From Budorcas taxicolor (lineage: Eukaryota > Chordata > Mammalia > Artiodactyla > Bovidae), in contig NC_068925.1 of NCBI RefSeq assembly GCF_023091745.1, forward strand, positions 71,303,085 through 71,367,084: a DNA stretch of 64,000 nt, written 5' to 3'. Both the position numbers and the translations under genes were made by a program. The stretch's first letter is position 1, and each line of letters starts with the position of its first letter. The notes below the pieces were generated by a model that was not told where the DNA came from, made no database searches, and saw nothing but the letters and a program-made list of their open reading frames with translations. Below are positions 11,240 through 22,423 of the stretch, one piece after another.

Positions 11240-11451
11240 GGGGGCTTCCCTGGTGGCTCAGAGGTTAAAGCATCTGCCAGCAATGCAGGAGACCTCGGTT
11301 CAGTCCTTGGGTCGGGAAGATCTCCTGGAGAAGGAAATGGCAACCCACTCCAGTATTCTTGCCTGGAGAATCCCATGGACAGAGGAGCCTGGTAAGCTAC
11401 AGTCCACGGGGTCGCAAAGAGTCGGACACGACTGAGCAACTTCACTTCACT
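11240..11451 (+). mobile_element. Bov-tA SINE with 12-bp target duplication
   Basis: A full head-to-tail Bov-tA. Flanking repeats tcactggataca occur at 11228-11239 and 11452-11463, so the boundaries are well fixed. Confidence 0.93.
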
Positions 11452-11744
11452 TCACTGGATACAATTCCTATTTTCTCAGAATCCTCTGTATCACTTCATC
11501 CCTCTTATTACATTTACAACATCCTATTTCCTACTAATATTACTTTTATGCTTTCATCAGCTCCTTTACCAGAGTGCAAGGTCCTCAGAACTACAAAGAG
11601 AGGATTCTGTGTAGAAAGTAAAATAATAGGAATTAAATATTTAAATAGTTTTGAAACAATGATATTTTTACAAATTTTTTAAAATCTTTCAAGGAAAAGC
11701 TTATGCACACTAAAAATGTCATTTTTTTTGGTCATACTTTCTTC

Positions 11745-11798
11745 TTATTCTAAAACATAGTTTTAGAATAAAACATAGTAAAACATAGTTTTACTATG
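11745..11798. repeat. two tandem perfect hairpins with the same ATA loop
   Basis: Hairpin 1 (11745-11771) has arms TTATTCTAAAAC and GTTTTAGAATAA around ATA. Hairpin 2 (11774-11798) has arms CATAGTAAAAC and GTTTTACTATG, also around ATA. Both share the core AAAACATAGTTTT. Confidence 0.95.
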
Positions 11799-11799
11799 A

Positions 11800-12260
11800 A
11801 AAAAATTTAAATACAGAAAAGGACAAGGAGAACAGCAAAAAATTCAGCATATATAATTCAACCACAAACACTATTAACCGTTAGTATATTTTTTTTCAGA
11901 CTTTTCATAACTAACCTCTAATTTTCTAATTTCATGAGAATACAAACTTGAATGTCTACAGAGCATATCCATGAGATAAACAGATAAGGTGTTTAAATGT
12001 TCCTCTACTGTTGAACATTTGCTTCCAGTCTTTTACTATTAGAATTTAAATACTGTATATTCATAGTTTAACTTACAAATACTTAACACCTCTGACTATT
12101 TCATCAGGACAGAATATCAGAAATGAAAGTGGTAGGTCAGGAAGTATGAATATATTTAATGCTCCTGATATGTGTCATTAAACTGCTTTAAAGGCTATGC
12201 CAGAATCCACTCCCGCTATGAAGTGTACCGGAGCCATCTTCACGGCATCTTACCTGCACT
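11800..12260 (-). mobile_element. old L1 3'-region fragment
   Basis: The order of landmarks resembles the antisense of an old mammalian L1 3' region: 'actattaaccgttagtatat' with a pyrimidine run, 'ctgttgaacatttgcttcca', then 'gaaatgaaagtggtaggtca' and 'gctcctgatatgtg'. The sequence is strongly diverged and the family is not resolved. Confidence 0.5.
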
Positions 12261-13122
12261 GAACATTAGCATGTTTACTGATTCGATTAATCAACTATGG
12301 TTAGATAAAATTTTAATGTGATTGTTGGCATTTTCTTTACGAAATTTGTTATTAGCCTAAATAAGTACCCTAACACAAAATATAAAGACTGCACGTTCCA
12401 AAGAGAAAAAAACTGTTTCAGCTCATCTCCATTCTATGTGGCCCCAGTTAGATCTACAGAATATAATACAGAGCTACAGAAACAAAAATTTGGTCCTATG
12501 ACATATTTTTTTTTTAATTACAAAATCATGAAAACCACATAACTTACAAAAAACATATTATTCCATGACGTTCCTGATCCACAGAAGCTGAATGGGTTTT
12601 ACTTTCTACAGAGTTAAGATCAGGCCTAATACACAAGCTTACACAAACATTAACATTATTATTGTAACATTAATGACATTAACCTAGAAAATCCCATTAT
12701 TGCTAAATCACAAATATAAATAGAAAATACCTAAAATACTTAATTTTTAATACTCTAAGAATATAAATTACACTTTTTAAAGCCCTGTTGAAGCATATAA
12801 AATTGTAGATATTAGCTATTTTAAGCTACAAAAATAGCAATCCATAAAGTTTAATAAAAATTGTCTCTCATTAAGATTTTTATCTTTTGGTTTTCTACAA
12901 GAGTGCAAAGAAAACCTGTTCAATTTACCTGATCAGAATTGGCATTGTTTTAATACATATGATAAAATATTTCTGAACAAATGATCAAAAATTATCTTTT
13001 GACCCAGAAATTCTACTTCACGAAATTTGTTCCGTAAATAAACAATAATTTATTATTAATTAATTCAATTTTAAATAAATATTTATACACAAGTTATTTC
13101 ATTCAATTCTAATAAATAACTG

Positions 13123-13185
13123 GTTATTTAAATAGTTTATTCTAATAAATAATCAATAATTAGAATAAACTATTATTTAAATAAC
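13123..13185. repeat. AT-rich inverted repeat, 24/27-nt arms
   Basis: The left arm 13123-13146 begins GTTATTTAAATAGTTTATTC. The right arm 13159-13185 ends ATTATTTAAATAAC. They are complementary except for one 3-nt bulge, with a 12-nt loop between. Confidence 0.9.
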
Positions 13186-13349
13186 TCTCAAAACAAAAAT
13201 GTACAAAGATGTATAGGGACAAGTACTGGAAACAATTTAAACAAAAACTGACAGAGGACTACTTAAATCAATTACAGTAAATCAGCACAACCAAATAAAT
13301 ACCCTGTGTCTATTAAAAATAGACACATTAAAAAATAAATAGAACAACA

Positions 13350-13620
13350 ATACTGCAAACATGTACTAGGCACTATTTTAAGTATTTTACATATATCAAC
13401 TACTTAATCCTTACATCAACCCTATGTAATTATTAGAGTTAACTGTATAACTATTATAAATTCTTATTATGCCTATTTTACACATAAGGAAACAGAGGCA
13501 TAAAAAGGCTAAATAATTTGTGCAAGGTCACTACTAGTAAATTATGAACCAACCTTCAGTCTAATGTGGTCTGGCTCTAAGATCCTGGTTTTCAATGACT
13601 ATACTATACCGCCTCTCTGA
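13350..13620 (+). mobile_element. MIR SINE (old)
   Basis: Landmarks in order: 'tgtactaggcactattttaa', 'ttattatgcctattttacac' with 'aaggaaacagaggc', and 'gtgcaaggtcactactagt'. These are the MIR core and flanks. Confidence 0.65.
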
Positions 13621-13750
13621 GTACAGACAACTATACGAGGTACTGATGAGGAAAGATGACCAAAGTACACTATTAGGATCGGGGGAAAGCAAGCCATAGA
13701 ACAATATGTGAAATCCATTTATTTTTAAAAATCAGAAAGATGAAGAGGGA

Positions 13751-14950
13751 GTTCAATTCAGTTCAGTTCAGTCCTGTCTGACTCTTTGTAACCCCATGGA
13801 CTACAACACGTCATGCCTCCCTCTCCATCAGCAACTCCCGGAGTTTACTCAAACTCATGTCCATTGAGTCAGTGATACCATCCAACCATCTCATCCTCTG
13901 TTGTCCCCTTCTCCTCCCGCCTTCAATTTTTCCCAGCATCAGGGTCTTATTTTTCAAATGAGTCAGTTCTTTGCATCAGGTGGCCAAAGTATTGGAGTTT
14001 CAGCTTCAGCATCATTCCTTCCAGTGAATATTCAGGACTGATTTCCGTTACGATGGACTGGTTGGATCCTCTTGCAGTCCAAGGGACTCTCAAGAGTCTT
14101 CTCCAACACCACAGTTCAAAAGCATCAATTCTTTGCTGCTCAGCTTTCTTCACAGTCCAACTCTCACATCCATATATTACTACTGGAAAAACCATAGCCT
14201 TGACTAGATGGACCTTTGTTGGCAAAGTAATGTCTCTGCTTTTCAATATGCTATCTAGGTTGGTCATAACTCTCCTTCCAAAGAGTAAGCATCTTTTAAT
14301 TTCATGGATGTAGTTACCATCTGCAGTGATTTTGGAGCCCCCAAAAATAAAGTCTATCATTGTTTCCATTGTTTCCCCATCTAATTTGCCATGAAGTGAT
14401 GGGACCAGATGCCATGACCTTAGTTTTCTGAATGTTGAGTTTTAAGCCAACTTTTTCACTCTCCTCTTTCTCTTTCATCAAGAGGCTCTTTAGTTCTTCT
14501 TTGCTTTCTGCCATAAGGGTGGTGTCATCTGCATATCTGAGGTTATTGATATTTCTCCCAGAAATCTTCATTCCAGCTTGTGTTTCTTCCAGTCCAGCGT
14601 TTCTCATGATGTACTCTGCATAGAAGTTAAATAAGCAGGGGGACAATATACAGCCTTGACGGACTCCTTTTACTATTTGGAACCAGTCTGTTGTTCCATG
14701 TCCGGTTCTAACTGTTGCTTCCTGACCTGCATATAGGTTTCTCAAGAGGCATGTCAGGTGGTCTGGTATTGCCATCTCTTTCAGAATTTTCCACAGTTTA
14801 TTGTGATCCACACAGTCAAAGGCTTTAGCATAGTCGATTAAGCAGAAATAGATGTTTTTCTGGAACTCTCTTAATGGATGATCCAACGGATGTTGGCAAT
14901 TTGATCTCTGGTTCCTCTGCCTTTTCTAAAACCAGCTTGAACATCTGATG
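13751..14950 (-). mobile_element. BovB, 3' segment of a twin-primed insertion
   Basis: Read on the minus strand, this goes from 'gttcaagctggttttagaaa' (about 14946) through motif A (LIDYAKAFDCVDHNKLW), RQGCILSPCLFNFYAEY and YADDTTLMAE to the BovB 3' end at 13751. The 14314-14886 stretch is open for 190 codons. It abuts the oppositely oriented 5' segment at about 14950. Confidence 0.92.
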
Positions 14951-15771
14951 AACTATGGATGAAGGTTCATGACACTGTACTGGAGACAGGGATTAAGACC
15001 ATCTCCAAGGAAAAGAAATGCAAAAGAGCAAAATGGCTGTCTGAGGAGGCCTTACAAATAGCTGTGAAAAGAAGAGAAGTGAAAAGCAAGGGAGAAAGGA
15101 AAGATATACCCATTTGAATGCAGTTTCAAACAACAGCAAGGAGAGATAAGAAAGCCTTCCTCAGCAATCAATGCAAAGAAATAAAGGAAAACAATAGAAT
15201 GGGAAAGACTAGAGATCTCTTCAAGAAAATTAGAGATACCAAGGGAACATTTCATGCAAAGATGGGCAAAATAAAGGATAGAAATGGTAGGGACCTAACA
15301 GAAGCAGAAGATATTAAGAAGAGGTGGCAAGAATACACAGAAGAACTATACAAAAAAGATCTTCATGACCCAGATAATCATGATGGTGTGATCACTCATC
15401 TAGAGCCAGACATCCTGGAATGTGAAGTCAAGTGGGCGTTAGGAAGCATCACTATGAACAAAGCTAGTGGACGTGATGGAATTCCAGTTGAGCTATTTCA
15501 AATCCTAGAAGATGATGCTGTGAAACGGCTACACTCAATATGCCAGCAAATTTGAAAAACTCAGCAGTGGCCACAGGACTGGAAAAGGTCAGTTTTCATT
15601 CCAATCCCAAAGAAAGGCAATGCCAAAGAATGCTCAAAGAACGCACAATTGCACCCATCTCACAGGCTAGCAAAGTAATGCTCAGAATTCTCCAAGCCAG
15701 GCTTCAACAGTTCGTGAACCAAGAAATTCCAGATGTTCAAGCTGGTTTTCAAAAAGGCAAGCAGAGAGAGT
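14951..15771 (+). mobile_element. BovB, inverted 5' segment of the same insertion
   Basis: It starts upstream of the RT with 'gaaggttcatgacactgtac', then reads KTRDLFKKIRDTKGTFHAKM and EDIKKRWQEYTEELYKKD. It ends at the DVQAGFQKGKQRE point (15771), which is the region where the neighbouring minus-strand segment begins. A stop (TGA for TGG, about 15553-15555) interrupts the reading frame. Confidence 0.92.
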
Positions 15772-16374
15772 AGTGTACGTTTATATACAAAGGAAGTTTC
15801 TGAAAATACTCCCCCTGTTTCTTGGGCATCAAAGTGAATAAGGAAGAATTTTCATTTCTATTTTATAGACTTCCATCTAGTGTGAAATTCTTTCTATATT
15901 CATTTATAATATTTTTTAGAAACTAGCTAATAAGAATCATTTCATTCTTTGGGTTCCCAGGTATCTTGAGGAGAAACTCTTTCCTATCCCCCACCTAATT
16001 GGTATGTTCATGTTCAGATGCTTTTCCAATCACTTTCTTATAACCTAATCATTCATCTTTTCTTATTCAGTATTGAACAGTTATACACTGAGCACCTTCT
16101 ATGTACCAAGCATTCCTGTAAGTGTGGGTATCTGTATACACAATGAATCATAATCCTTAATCTTAGGAACCTAAAGTTTTTAATGACACACATAGCCTTG
16201 ACTGAATATATTTGTTTCTCCCACCTTTCCTTCTTCAAACTGAATTAAAGTAAGAGATCCATTCATAGGAACAATACCTGTTTTAACCCTCTCTCCTAAA
16301 ATCCTGTCTGGCATTTCCAACTGCCTACTCAACACCACCTAGAAATTTAATTTAATAAGCATCTCAAACTCAAA

Positions 16375-16565
16375 AGGGGCTTCCCAGGTACCTCAAATGG
16401 TAAAGAATCTGCCTGCAATGTGGGAGATCTGGGTTCGATCCCTGCATTGGGAAGATCTCCGGAGAAGGGAAGGGCAACCCACTCCACTATTCTCGCCAGG
16501 AGAATTCCACGGACAGAGGAGCCTGGTGGGCTACAGTCCAAGGCGTTGCCAAGAGTCAGTCACTT
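16375..16565 (+). mobile_element. Bov-tA SINE with 11-bp target duplication
   Basis: A full Bov-tA with a good B-box-like GGGTTCGATCCC. It is flanked by tcaaactcaaa at 16364-16374 and 16566-16576. Confidence 0.92.
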
Positions 16566-17362
16566 TCAAACTCAAATGTCCAACACTGAATCTCCAGTTT
16601 TTCTCCCTAAATCTACTCTTCCCAGAGCTTTCTTTATCTTAGCAAATGGAAACCATTCTTTCGGTTATTTGAGCCCCAAACCATGGAGTCATACAAGGCA
16701 AAACCATACCAGCTCTGTCTTCAAAATACATTCACAATCGAATAACCATTTCTCACCACCTCCACCTCTATGTTCATACCAGCGTCGACTTCTCCTGGAT
16801 TGCTTCAACAACCTCCAAAATGGTCTCCCTCCTAAATTCTATTTTTCCTCCTAGATTCTGTTTTTCACCAAGCAACCAGAGTGATCCCTACCTTGTCATT
16901 TCTCTGCTCAATATCCCCCAGCAACTTCCTATCCACCCAGAATAAAACTATGTTCTTAAAGTGTCTTAGGAGGCCATACCAGATCTGTCCACGTGTGTGT
17001 GTCCCCACTTCGATGAGACCATTTCCTATCACTCTTCTCATTCTGCTCCAGCCACCGCTGACCTTGCTGTTTCTTGTACAGCAAATACACTCTTGCCTCC
17101 AGGCCTATGTGCTTGATCTCTTTGCCAAGATACTCTTCCCTCCGACGTCCACATCTGCTCCCGCTCTCACTTCCCTCAGGTCATTTGCCAAATGTTCCCT
17201 TCTTAATGAGATCGACCACTCTGTAAAACAGAAACCCTCCACTCACCCTTCTGGCATTCCCTCATATATTTACCAATGTATTTGCTTACTGTCTGCTCTG
17301 CCTCTATACTATTAACTCCGTGAGGGCATATTCTTCTTTTTGCTCATTACCATGTTAGAACT

Positions 17363-17570
17363 GAGGCTTCTCTGGTGGCTCAGATGGTAAAGAAACTGCC
17401 TGCAATGCAGACCTGGGTTCAATCCCCGGGTTGGGAAGATCCCCTGGAGTAGGGCATGCATGACAAGCCACTCCAGTACTCTTGCCTGGAGAATCCCATG
17501 GACAGAGGAGCCTGGCACCCTGCAGTCCATGAGGCTGCAAAACGTTGGACACAACTGAGTGAGCACAGCA
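17363..17570 (+). mobile_element. Bov-tA SINE, first of a serial pair
   Basis: It lies between catgttagaact (17351-17362) and catgttacaact (17571-17582). The head is 'aggcttctctggtggctcag' and the tail ends 'gagtgagcacagca'. Confidence 0.92.
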
Positions 17571-17582
17571 CATGTTACAACT

Positions 17583-17803
17583 AGGGCTTCCCAGGTAGCG
17601 CTAGTGGTAAAGAACCTGCCTGCCAACACAGAAGGCATAAGAGACGTGGGTTCAATCTCTGGGTTGGGAAGTTCCCAGGGCATGACAACCCACTCCAGTG
17701 TCCTTGCCTGGAGAATACCACGGACAGAAGAGCCTGGTGGGCTACAGTCCATAGGGTCACAAAAGAGTCAGACACAACTGAACCGACTTAGCGTGCATGC
17801 ACA
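17583..17803 (+). mobile_element. Bov-tA SINE, second of a serial pair
   Basis: It lies between catgttacaact (17571-17582) and catgtcaaaact (17804-17815), so it shares one target copy with the SINE before it. Confidence 0.92.
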
Positions 17804-18184
17804 CATGTCAAAACTAAGAGCCCAGAGCGTGCCCAAAATATTTCTAATTGAATGAATTAAAATGTTAAGAAAATTAGTCCAAGAGACTCGTGTGAAAAAT
17901 GAATAGTTCTGTAAGCAAAGGGAAGTTAAAGCCGAAATCATAAATATTCAAACATTTATATTATGGAGAAAACAATTCTTCAATGTTTAATTTTTCAGTA
18001 ATAGCTACTCATGCATATGAAAGTGGTATTTTTAATGCACAACCTCCTGTTTCACAGGGTAACAAAGTACCAGTGACACGTAAAAGATAACACACTGTCC
18101 AACCAGTTCACATGACTGCTCATGCCAAATCCAGGGAATTATCCTAAATTCTCTCCCTAACTTTAAAACCATCATAGGCCCCAC

Positions 18185-18392
18185 TGAAAGTGAAAAGTGA
18201 AAGTGAAAGTTGCTCAGTTGTGTCCGACTCTCTGTGATCCCATGGACTATGCAGTCCACAGAATTCTCTAGGCCAGAATACTGGAGTGGGTAGCCTTTCC
18301 CTTCTCCAAAGGATCTTCCCGACTGACGAACTAAACCAGGATCTCCTGCATTGTGGGTGGATTCTTCACCAATTGAGCTATCAGGGAAGCCC
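18185..18392 (-). mobile_element. Bov-tA SINE
   Basis: An inverted copy: Bov-A tail 'ttgctcagttgtgtccgact' first, head 'gagctatcagggaagccc' last, with a GAAAGTGAAA-type simple tail at 18185-18210. Confidence 0.9.
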
Positions 18393-18419
18393 ACATAGGG
18401 TCCCATTGATTATCCTCAA

Positions 18420-19312
18420 AGCAACTCCATAGTATCCCAGAAGGCCATGCCATCATCATCTCTTGCCCAGGTTCCTTTACTAGCCTGCTCACTGCGTCTC
18501 CTCATGACTTTCTATAATCCATTCTACATGTAACAGTCAGAGGGATTTTCTTGAATGTGAACCAGATCTTGTCACTGCTTAAAATGTCCAATCATTTCCC
18601 AATGCCCTTGAATGAAAGCCAAAGTCTCTACCTTGCTCCTGCCTGCTTCTTCCGTAACTTCATACAACACCAAAGCCGTCGACTGCTGGATCCAACTGAA
18701 TGGTCTCCATTCTTGTTCATCAGACCAACCAAGTTTGCTTCTGCCTTCGATTTTTCACACTGATCCCTATACCTAGAACGGGCTTCCACCTTACATTCAA
18801 AGGGTTACTTCTTTTGTCATTCAGAACTCCTCTAAAATGTCCCTTTTTTAGAGTAGGCTTTCTTGAATAAGTAAAGTTGTCACGCAGTCACTTGCTATTA
18901 GATCTCTCTATGTTAAAAATGAGTATGAGTGAGTGCTAAGTCGCTTCAGTCATGTTCAATATTTTGTGACCCTATGGACCACAGCCAGCCAGGCTGCTCT
19001 GTCCATGGTATTCTCCAGGCAGGAATACTGGAGTGGGTTGCCATTCCCTCCTCCAAGGAATCTTCCCGATCCAGGGATCAAACCCTTGTCTCTGGCATCC
19101 CCAGCACTGGCAGGCCAGTACTTTACCACCAGCACCACCTGGGAAGCCCCACAGATGAGTACAGCCCCTGTTATTAACTGATATTATCACTCTTTCATTT
19201 TCTGTTGACTCTCCACAAGAAGAATGTAAGTTAATTTTTCTGTCTTGTTCATCGAAAAGAAAGCTGAATAGATAGTACATACTCAATAAATTCACTGAAT
19301 ATTAAATGAATC
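18420..19312 (+). mobile_element. L2 LINE 3' region, interrupted by a SINE
   Basis: It resembles the L2 3' region ('tgaatgaaagccaaagtctc', 'gaactcctctaaaatgtccc') and its tail ('gaatgtaagttaatttttct', 'catactcaataaattcactg'). The Bov-tA at 18926-19154 splits it. Confidence 0.65.
18926..19154 (-). mobile_element. Bov-tA SINE with 7-bp target duplication
   Basis: An inverted Bov-tA flanked by atgagta at 18919-18925 and 19155-19161. It is inserted in an L2 remnant. Confidence 0.88.
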
Positions 19313-20921
19313 CAGAGTCCCTATTTCTACTATAATCTATCTGTATCATAAAATCTTTTTAAAATTAAACAATAAACACCTGAAATAAACTGTCAAAAGC
19401 AATTCGTCTCCTCTCCCCACCCCCATCCACCTACCTCCCCCCCATTTAAATAATCCAGGACAAATTCCATGGCCACGTGATCGTTCAAAGCCAGGCATGG
19501 TCAACAGCAAAGGAAGAGATTTGGTGAAGACAATCCAAAACAGTGAAAAATGTGAAAGCCACATGTCTATGGCTTTAAAGCAGATTATAAACATCTTCTA
19601 TAGTAACAAGGTAAAATCAGTTGAAATATGAGCTTTAAGAAGTATAAAAAATGATAAGAAGATGGCATAAGAAAAAATTGAGTGTTGGGAGAAGGAAAAG
19701 GAAAAACAGGAAGAGGAAGCTTCAGATGGCAGAGGTAAACTAGGATTGAAAATTTACCACAGATTATCTCCAACATGAATAATCCATGCTGGGTAATAGA
19801 ATATTGGCTATAATTACATTCATCCTACTGACCTTGTTCTAAATTATTATGGATTATTACTACGCAAGTTATTTTGTTCCACACCAGAGGTGGCTGTATT
19901 TTGCTATCAGATGACATGACCTCTAATTCAATAATGTCTGTAATGCACTGGTATCCTCAGATAAAAGCTGTCTATAATGTCTGAACAAAGGTGAATTAGT
20001 TATCCAATTCACACACGCAATTAACTCTCTTAATACCTGAGAGACCATGGAGCCCCTTCTGAATTTCCTATTAAATACTACATATGGAGGTCTTCCCTCC
20101 ATCTGTAGTTATCTTGTGCTGTACTTCATAATAAACAATATTAATAGTTTATTGCCCCTGTCAAAAATCTTACATTAGTTATCATAAGAGACCTCATTCC
20201 ACAAAGCAATGACTCTTTTTCCTAGCAAAATGCATTCAATTCAAATGTTACGCCTATTACTAAAGCACAACAGTTCTTTATTCTCAGTGACATAGAAATA
20301 ATAACAACACCTTCTTGAAATGTGGAAAATAATTTAATTTTCTTTACCATTTAAAAAATATCTCTCAAAACCCAAAAGGTAATGCTTATCTTGTGCATTT
20401 ATACTTATATGCTGTGTTCATTTTAATAGAAGACTAATTATTTAAACTCAAGTGTTAAAGGGCAAAAACAAACCAAAATGTAGTATTTTTCTTGCCACCT
20501 GTTCCCTTTACTAAGAGCTGAAATCTCATAAAGAGTCTGAAGGCAGAGCACTGCGCCTCTGCTTTGTATCCATATGTGATGCCAATGGCTGTATTCATAA
20601 AAACCCAGATCAGAATAACTAGTTAATGTCAAACGTTAAGCAAATACCTACGCCTTCTAAAAAAGGAGGTAATTAATTAATTCTTCAGGGGATGCTTTTC
20701 ATTTTGTCATCTAACATTAATGTATTTTTTTTCAGCAAAGAACAAGAGAAATCCCTAAAATAAAATCTAGTCCTCTTAGCACACAGCCGCATTAAACTTC
20801 TCGTCATATTGGACCCATCCTTGGAGTAAGGAAGCAGTTAAGCGTATCTAAGAATGTTCCTACAGTTCAAATGAAATCTGCTGCTCGCCTGGGCTTTCAT
20901 TGTCCCTCACAACTCAAAGTT

Positions 20922-20940
20922 GGGGGTGGGGGGCAGGGGG
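20922..20940 (+). repeat. G-rich tract
   Basis: GGGGGTGGGGGGCAGGGGG has three long G-runs about 150 bp beyond the exon 10 donor. The pre-mRNA, from the other strand, would carry the C-rich version. Confidence 0.8.
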
Positions 20941-21093
20941 CGAGCAGAGGAATAAGGAAACAGTTTCTTACACGTGTTTCGTATGTTTTATCCACTCAAG
21001 TAATGACAGAAGGAAGAAGGACATTATAGACACCAAAAAGCTGAGAAGGCTGCCCAGCTTTCAGTGCATAAACAATTTAAGCTGCAAACCAAC

Positions 21094-21226
21094 CTTCTGC
21101 GTGCTGCAGCACAAGAAACACCGACTCCTCAGAAACGATGTACTTGTGCAGGCACACCATGTTGGGCACGCAGCGGGGGACGATGGTCTTTCTGTTCCTG
21201 CTGTATTCACTGCTTTTCCTTAGACC
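21094..21226 (-). CDS. RPS6KC1: RPS6KC1 internal exon (about exon 10): kinase N-lobe, alphaC to hinge
   Basis: This 133-nt exon has a TTGTTCTCTGTCAG acceptor (AG at 21227-21228) and a GAAG/GTTGGT donor (GT at 21092-21093). It is phase 0 at the start and phase 1 at the end, which fits the GT opening of the large exon (GAA G|GT GGC, giving E-G-G). The 44 codons read GLRKSSEYSRNRKTIVPRC then VPNMVCLHKYIVSEESVFLV and LQHAE. This corresponds to the segment after the beta3 Lys, then alphaC/beta4/beta5 and the hinge of the first kinase half. The upstream intron to exon 9 is only 1197 bp. The open frame runs on into intron on both sides, but the splice signals and the join to neighbouring exons fix the ends. 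Confidence 0.95.
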
Positions 21227-22423
21227 CTGACAGAGAACAAAAAGGTCAGTTGTACCCTCAGTTGCCTTTGGAGCCTGCTGTGCTCTGTGTTTATCAACCA
21301 AACTAATCTATCCGAGTTACTCTGGGCTTCAGAGAAACCACTCATCTGCTGCTCTATGCCCCTCGGTCCCTGGAGGCTCTGCTGATGGCATCTGGCGTGA
21401 GTCCAGAGCACTGAAGATGCCACAAAGCTGCCATTAAAATCAATTACGTGGGTCAGTGTTTTTATTAGAGATGCTCTCAAACTAAGTCATCAGGATGACA
21501 CACAGTTATTTCTCTATGACCTTTTCTTAAGTTTTATTTTACTTATGTGTATCTTCAAAGCAGCAGACATCGTGAGATCAATTCAAATTGCTGAGACACA
21601 AAAGGTATTCCGAGATTAAATGGGCAGTTTTGAAATTCTATTCCAAAAAAAATACGAAGATCATTTTAAGTTTTCTCCAAAGGAACAAGGTATGTGGAGT
21701 TTCTCACGTCACACCCTGGTTTAAAAACCTGAGGACATAGCAGCAGTAAAGTACACACAGAGAGAAAAATTTATTTCAGTGTATGTCAATGTGACCTACT
21801 GCCATGCTGATAAGTAAAAGGAAAAAAATCAGAAAAATATAACACTAATTTGAAATTCATTAATTCCGGATGTTGAGGAAATGCTTAAAATTAGCATACT
21901 TTTAGAATATTGCACTAGCAAAATCCACTTCATATACAATTTTGAAATTACAAAATTGAAGGGGGTTTCTTCCCTTATTCACTTAATTACAAATTGAGTA
22001 ATACAGAGAATCAAAATTGAATTTAGGTAAAAGACACGGCCAGGGACGTAGATAACACTTTTCCAAATACCTTTAACAAAAAAATTTCAGCTCTTAAGAA
22101 CTGTAATCATAATCAAATGTATGATTGCATGTGGTCTTCATAAATTATGCAAAATATATTAGAGACGTATTTAAATTATACAAGATACATTTAAACAGTA
22201 TAAAATGAGTCTTCAACTTATCCAAATTATTTCCTCCATACTCTTTTTAAATGTATGCTACAGAGTATTTATCAACTGTGATGGAAGGACACAAAGTAAA
22301 GTGAATCCAGATGACTGTAAACACACACACAGAAATTCAAACACCCCCAAAAAAATACTTTCTTTCAGAAGCATAATTTGAAAATACACTTCTAAACTCA
22401 TTAAACAGAAAAATTCTACTTAC
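21227..22423 (-). other. RPS6KC1: RPS6KC1 intron (about intron 9), 1.2 kb, repeat-free
   Basis: A 1197-bp GT-AG intron with donor GTAAGT and acceptor CTCTGTCAG. I see no SINE or LINE in it, only AT-rich unique sequence and a short ACAC run near 22321-22330. Confidence 0.85.

Larger units (their letters stand above)
16600..17870 (+). mobile_element. L2 LINE 3' region, interrupted by two SINEs
   Basis: Landmarks in order resemble L2: 'cattctgctccagccaccgc', 'cctccaggcctatgtgcttg', 'tcaggtcatttgccaaatgt' and the tail 'atttctaattgaatgaatta'. The two tandem Bov-tA copies at 17363-17803 split its 3' end. Confidence 0.7.
6027..21093 (-). other. RPS6KC1: RPS6KC1 intron (about intron 10), 15.1 kb
   Basis: The intron lies between exon 10 (donor GTTGGT) and the large exon (acceptor TTCACAG). 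About half is repeats, listed separately: BovB at 6564, 10709 and 13751, plus Bov-tA, CHR, L2, MIR and an old L1. Stretches 8770-9060, 12300-13000 and 19320-21090 are AT-rich with no feature I can support, apart from a G-rich tract at 20922-20940. Positions 10000-10340 resemble old L2-type sequence, but not clearly enough to list. Confidence 0.85.

Noticed and set aside
10355..11435. Short ORFs reading like GRSPGEGNGNPLQYSCLENP or similar in many places.
   Set aside because: These are translations of Bov-tA SINEs in either orientation, with no evidence of protein use.
13951..14886. Opposite-strand ORFs of the BovB copies (repeated ...VQGTLKSLLQHHSSKASIL... readings).
   Set aside because: They are antisense shadows of the BovB ORF and recur wherever BovB occurs.
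16400..16445. tRNA-like sequences with A- and B-box matches in Bov-tA and CHR elements.
   Set aside because: They are SINE heads. None shows a complete cloverleaf with an intact acceptor stem, so no tRNA gene is called.
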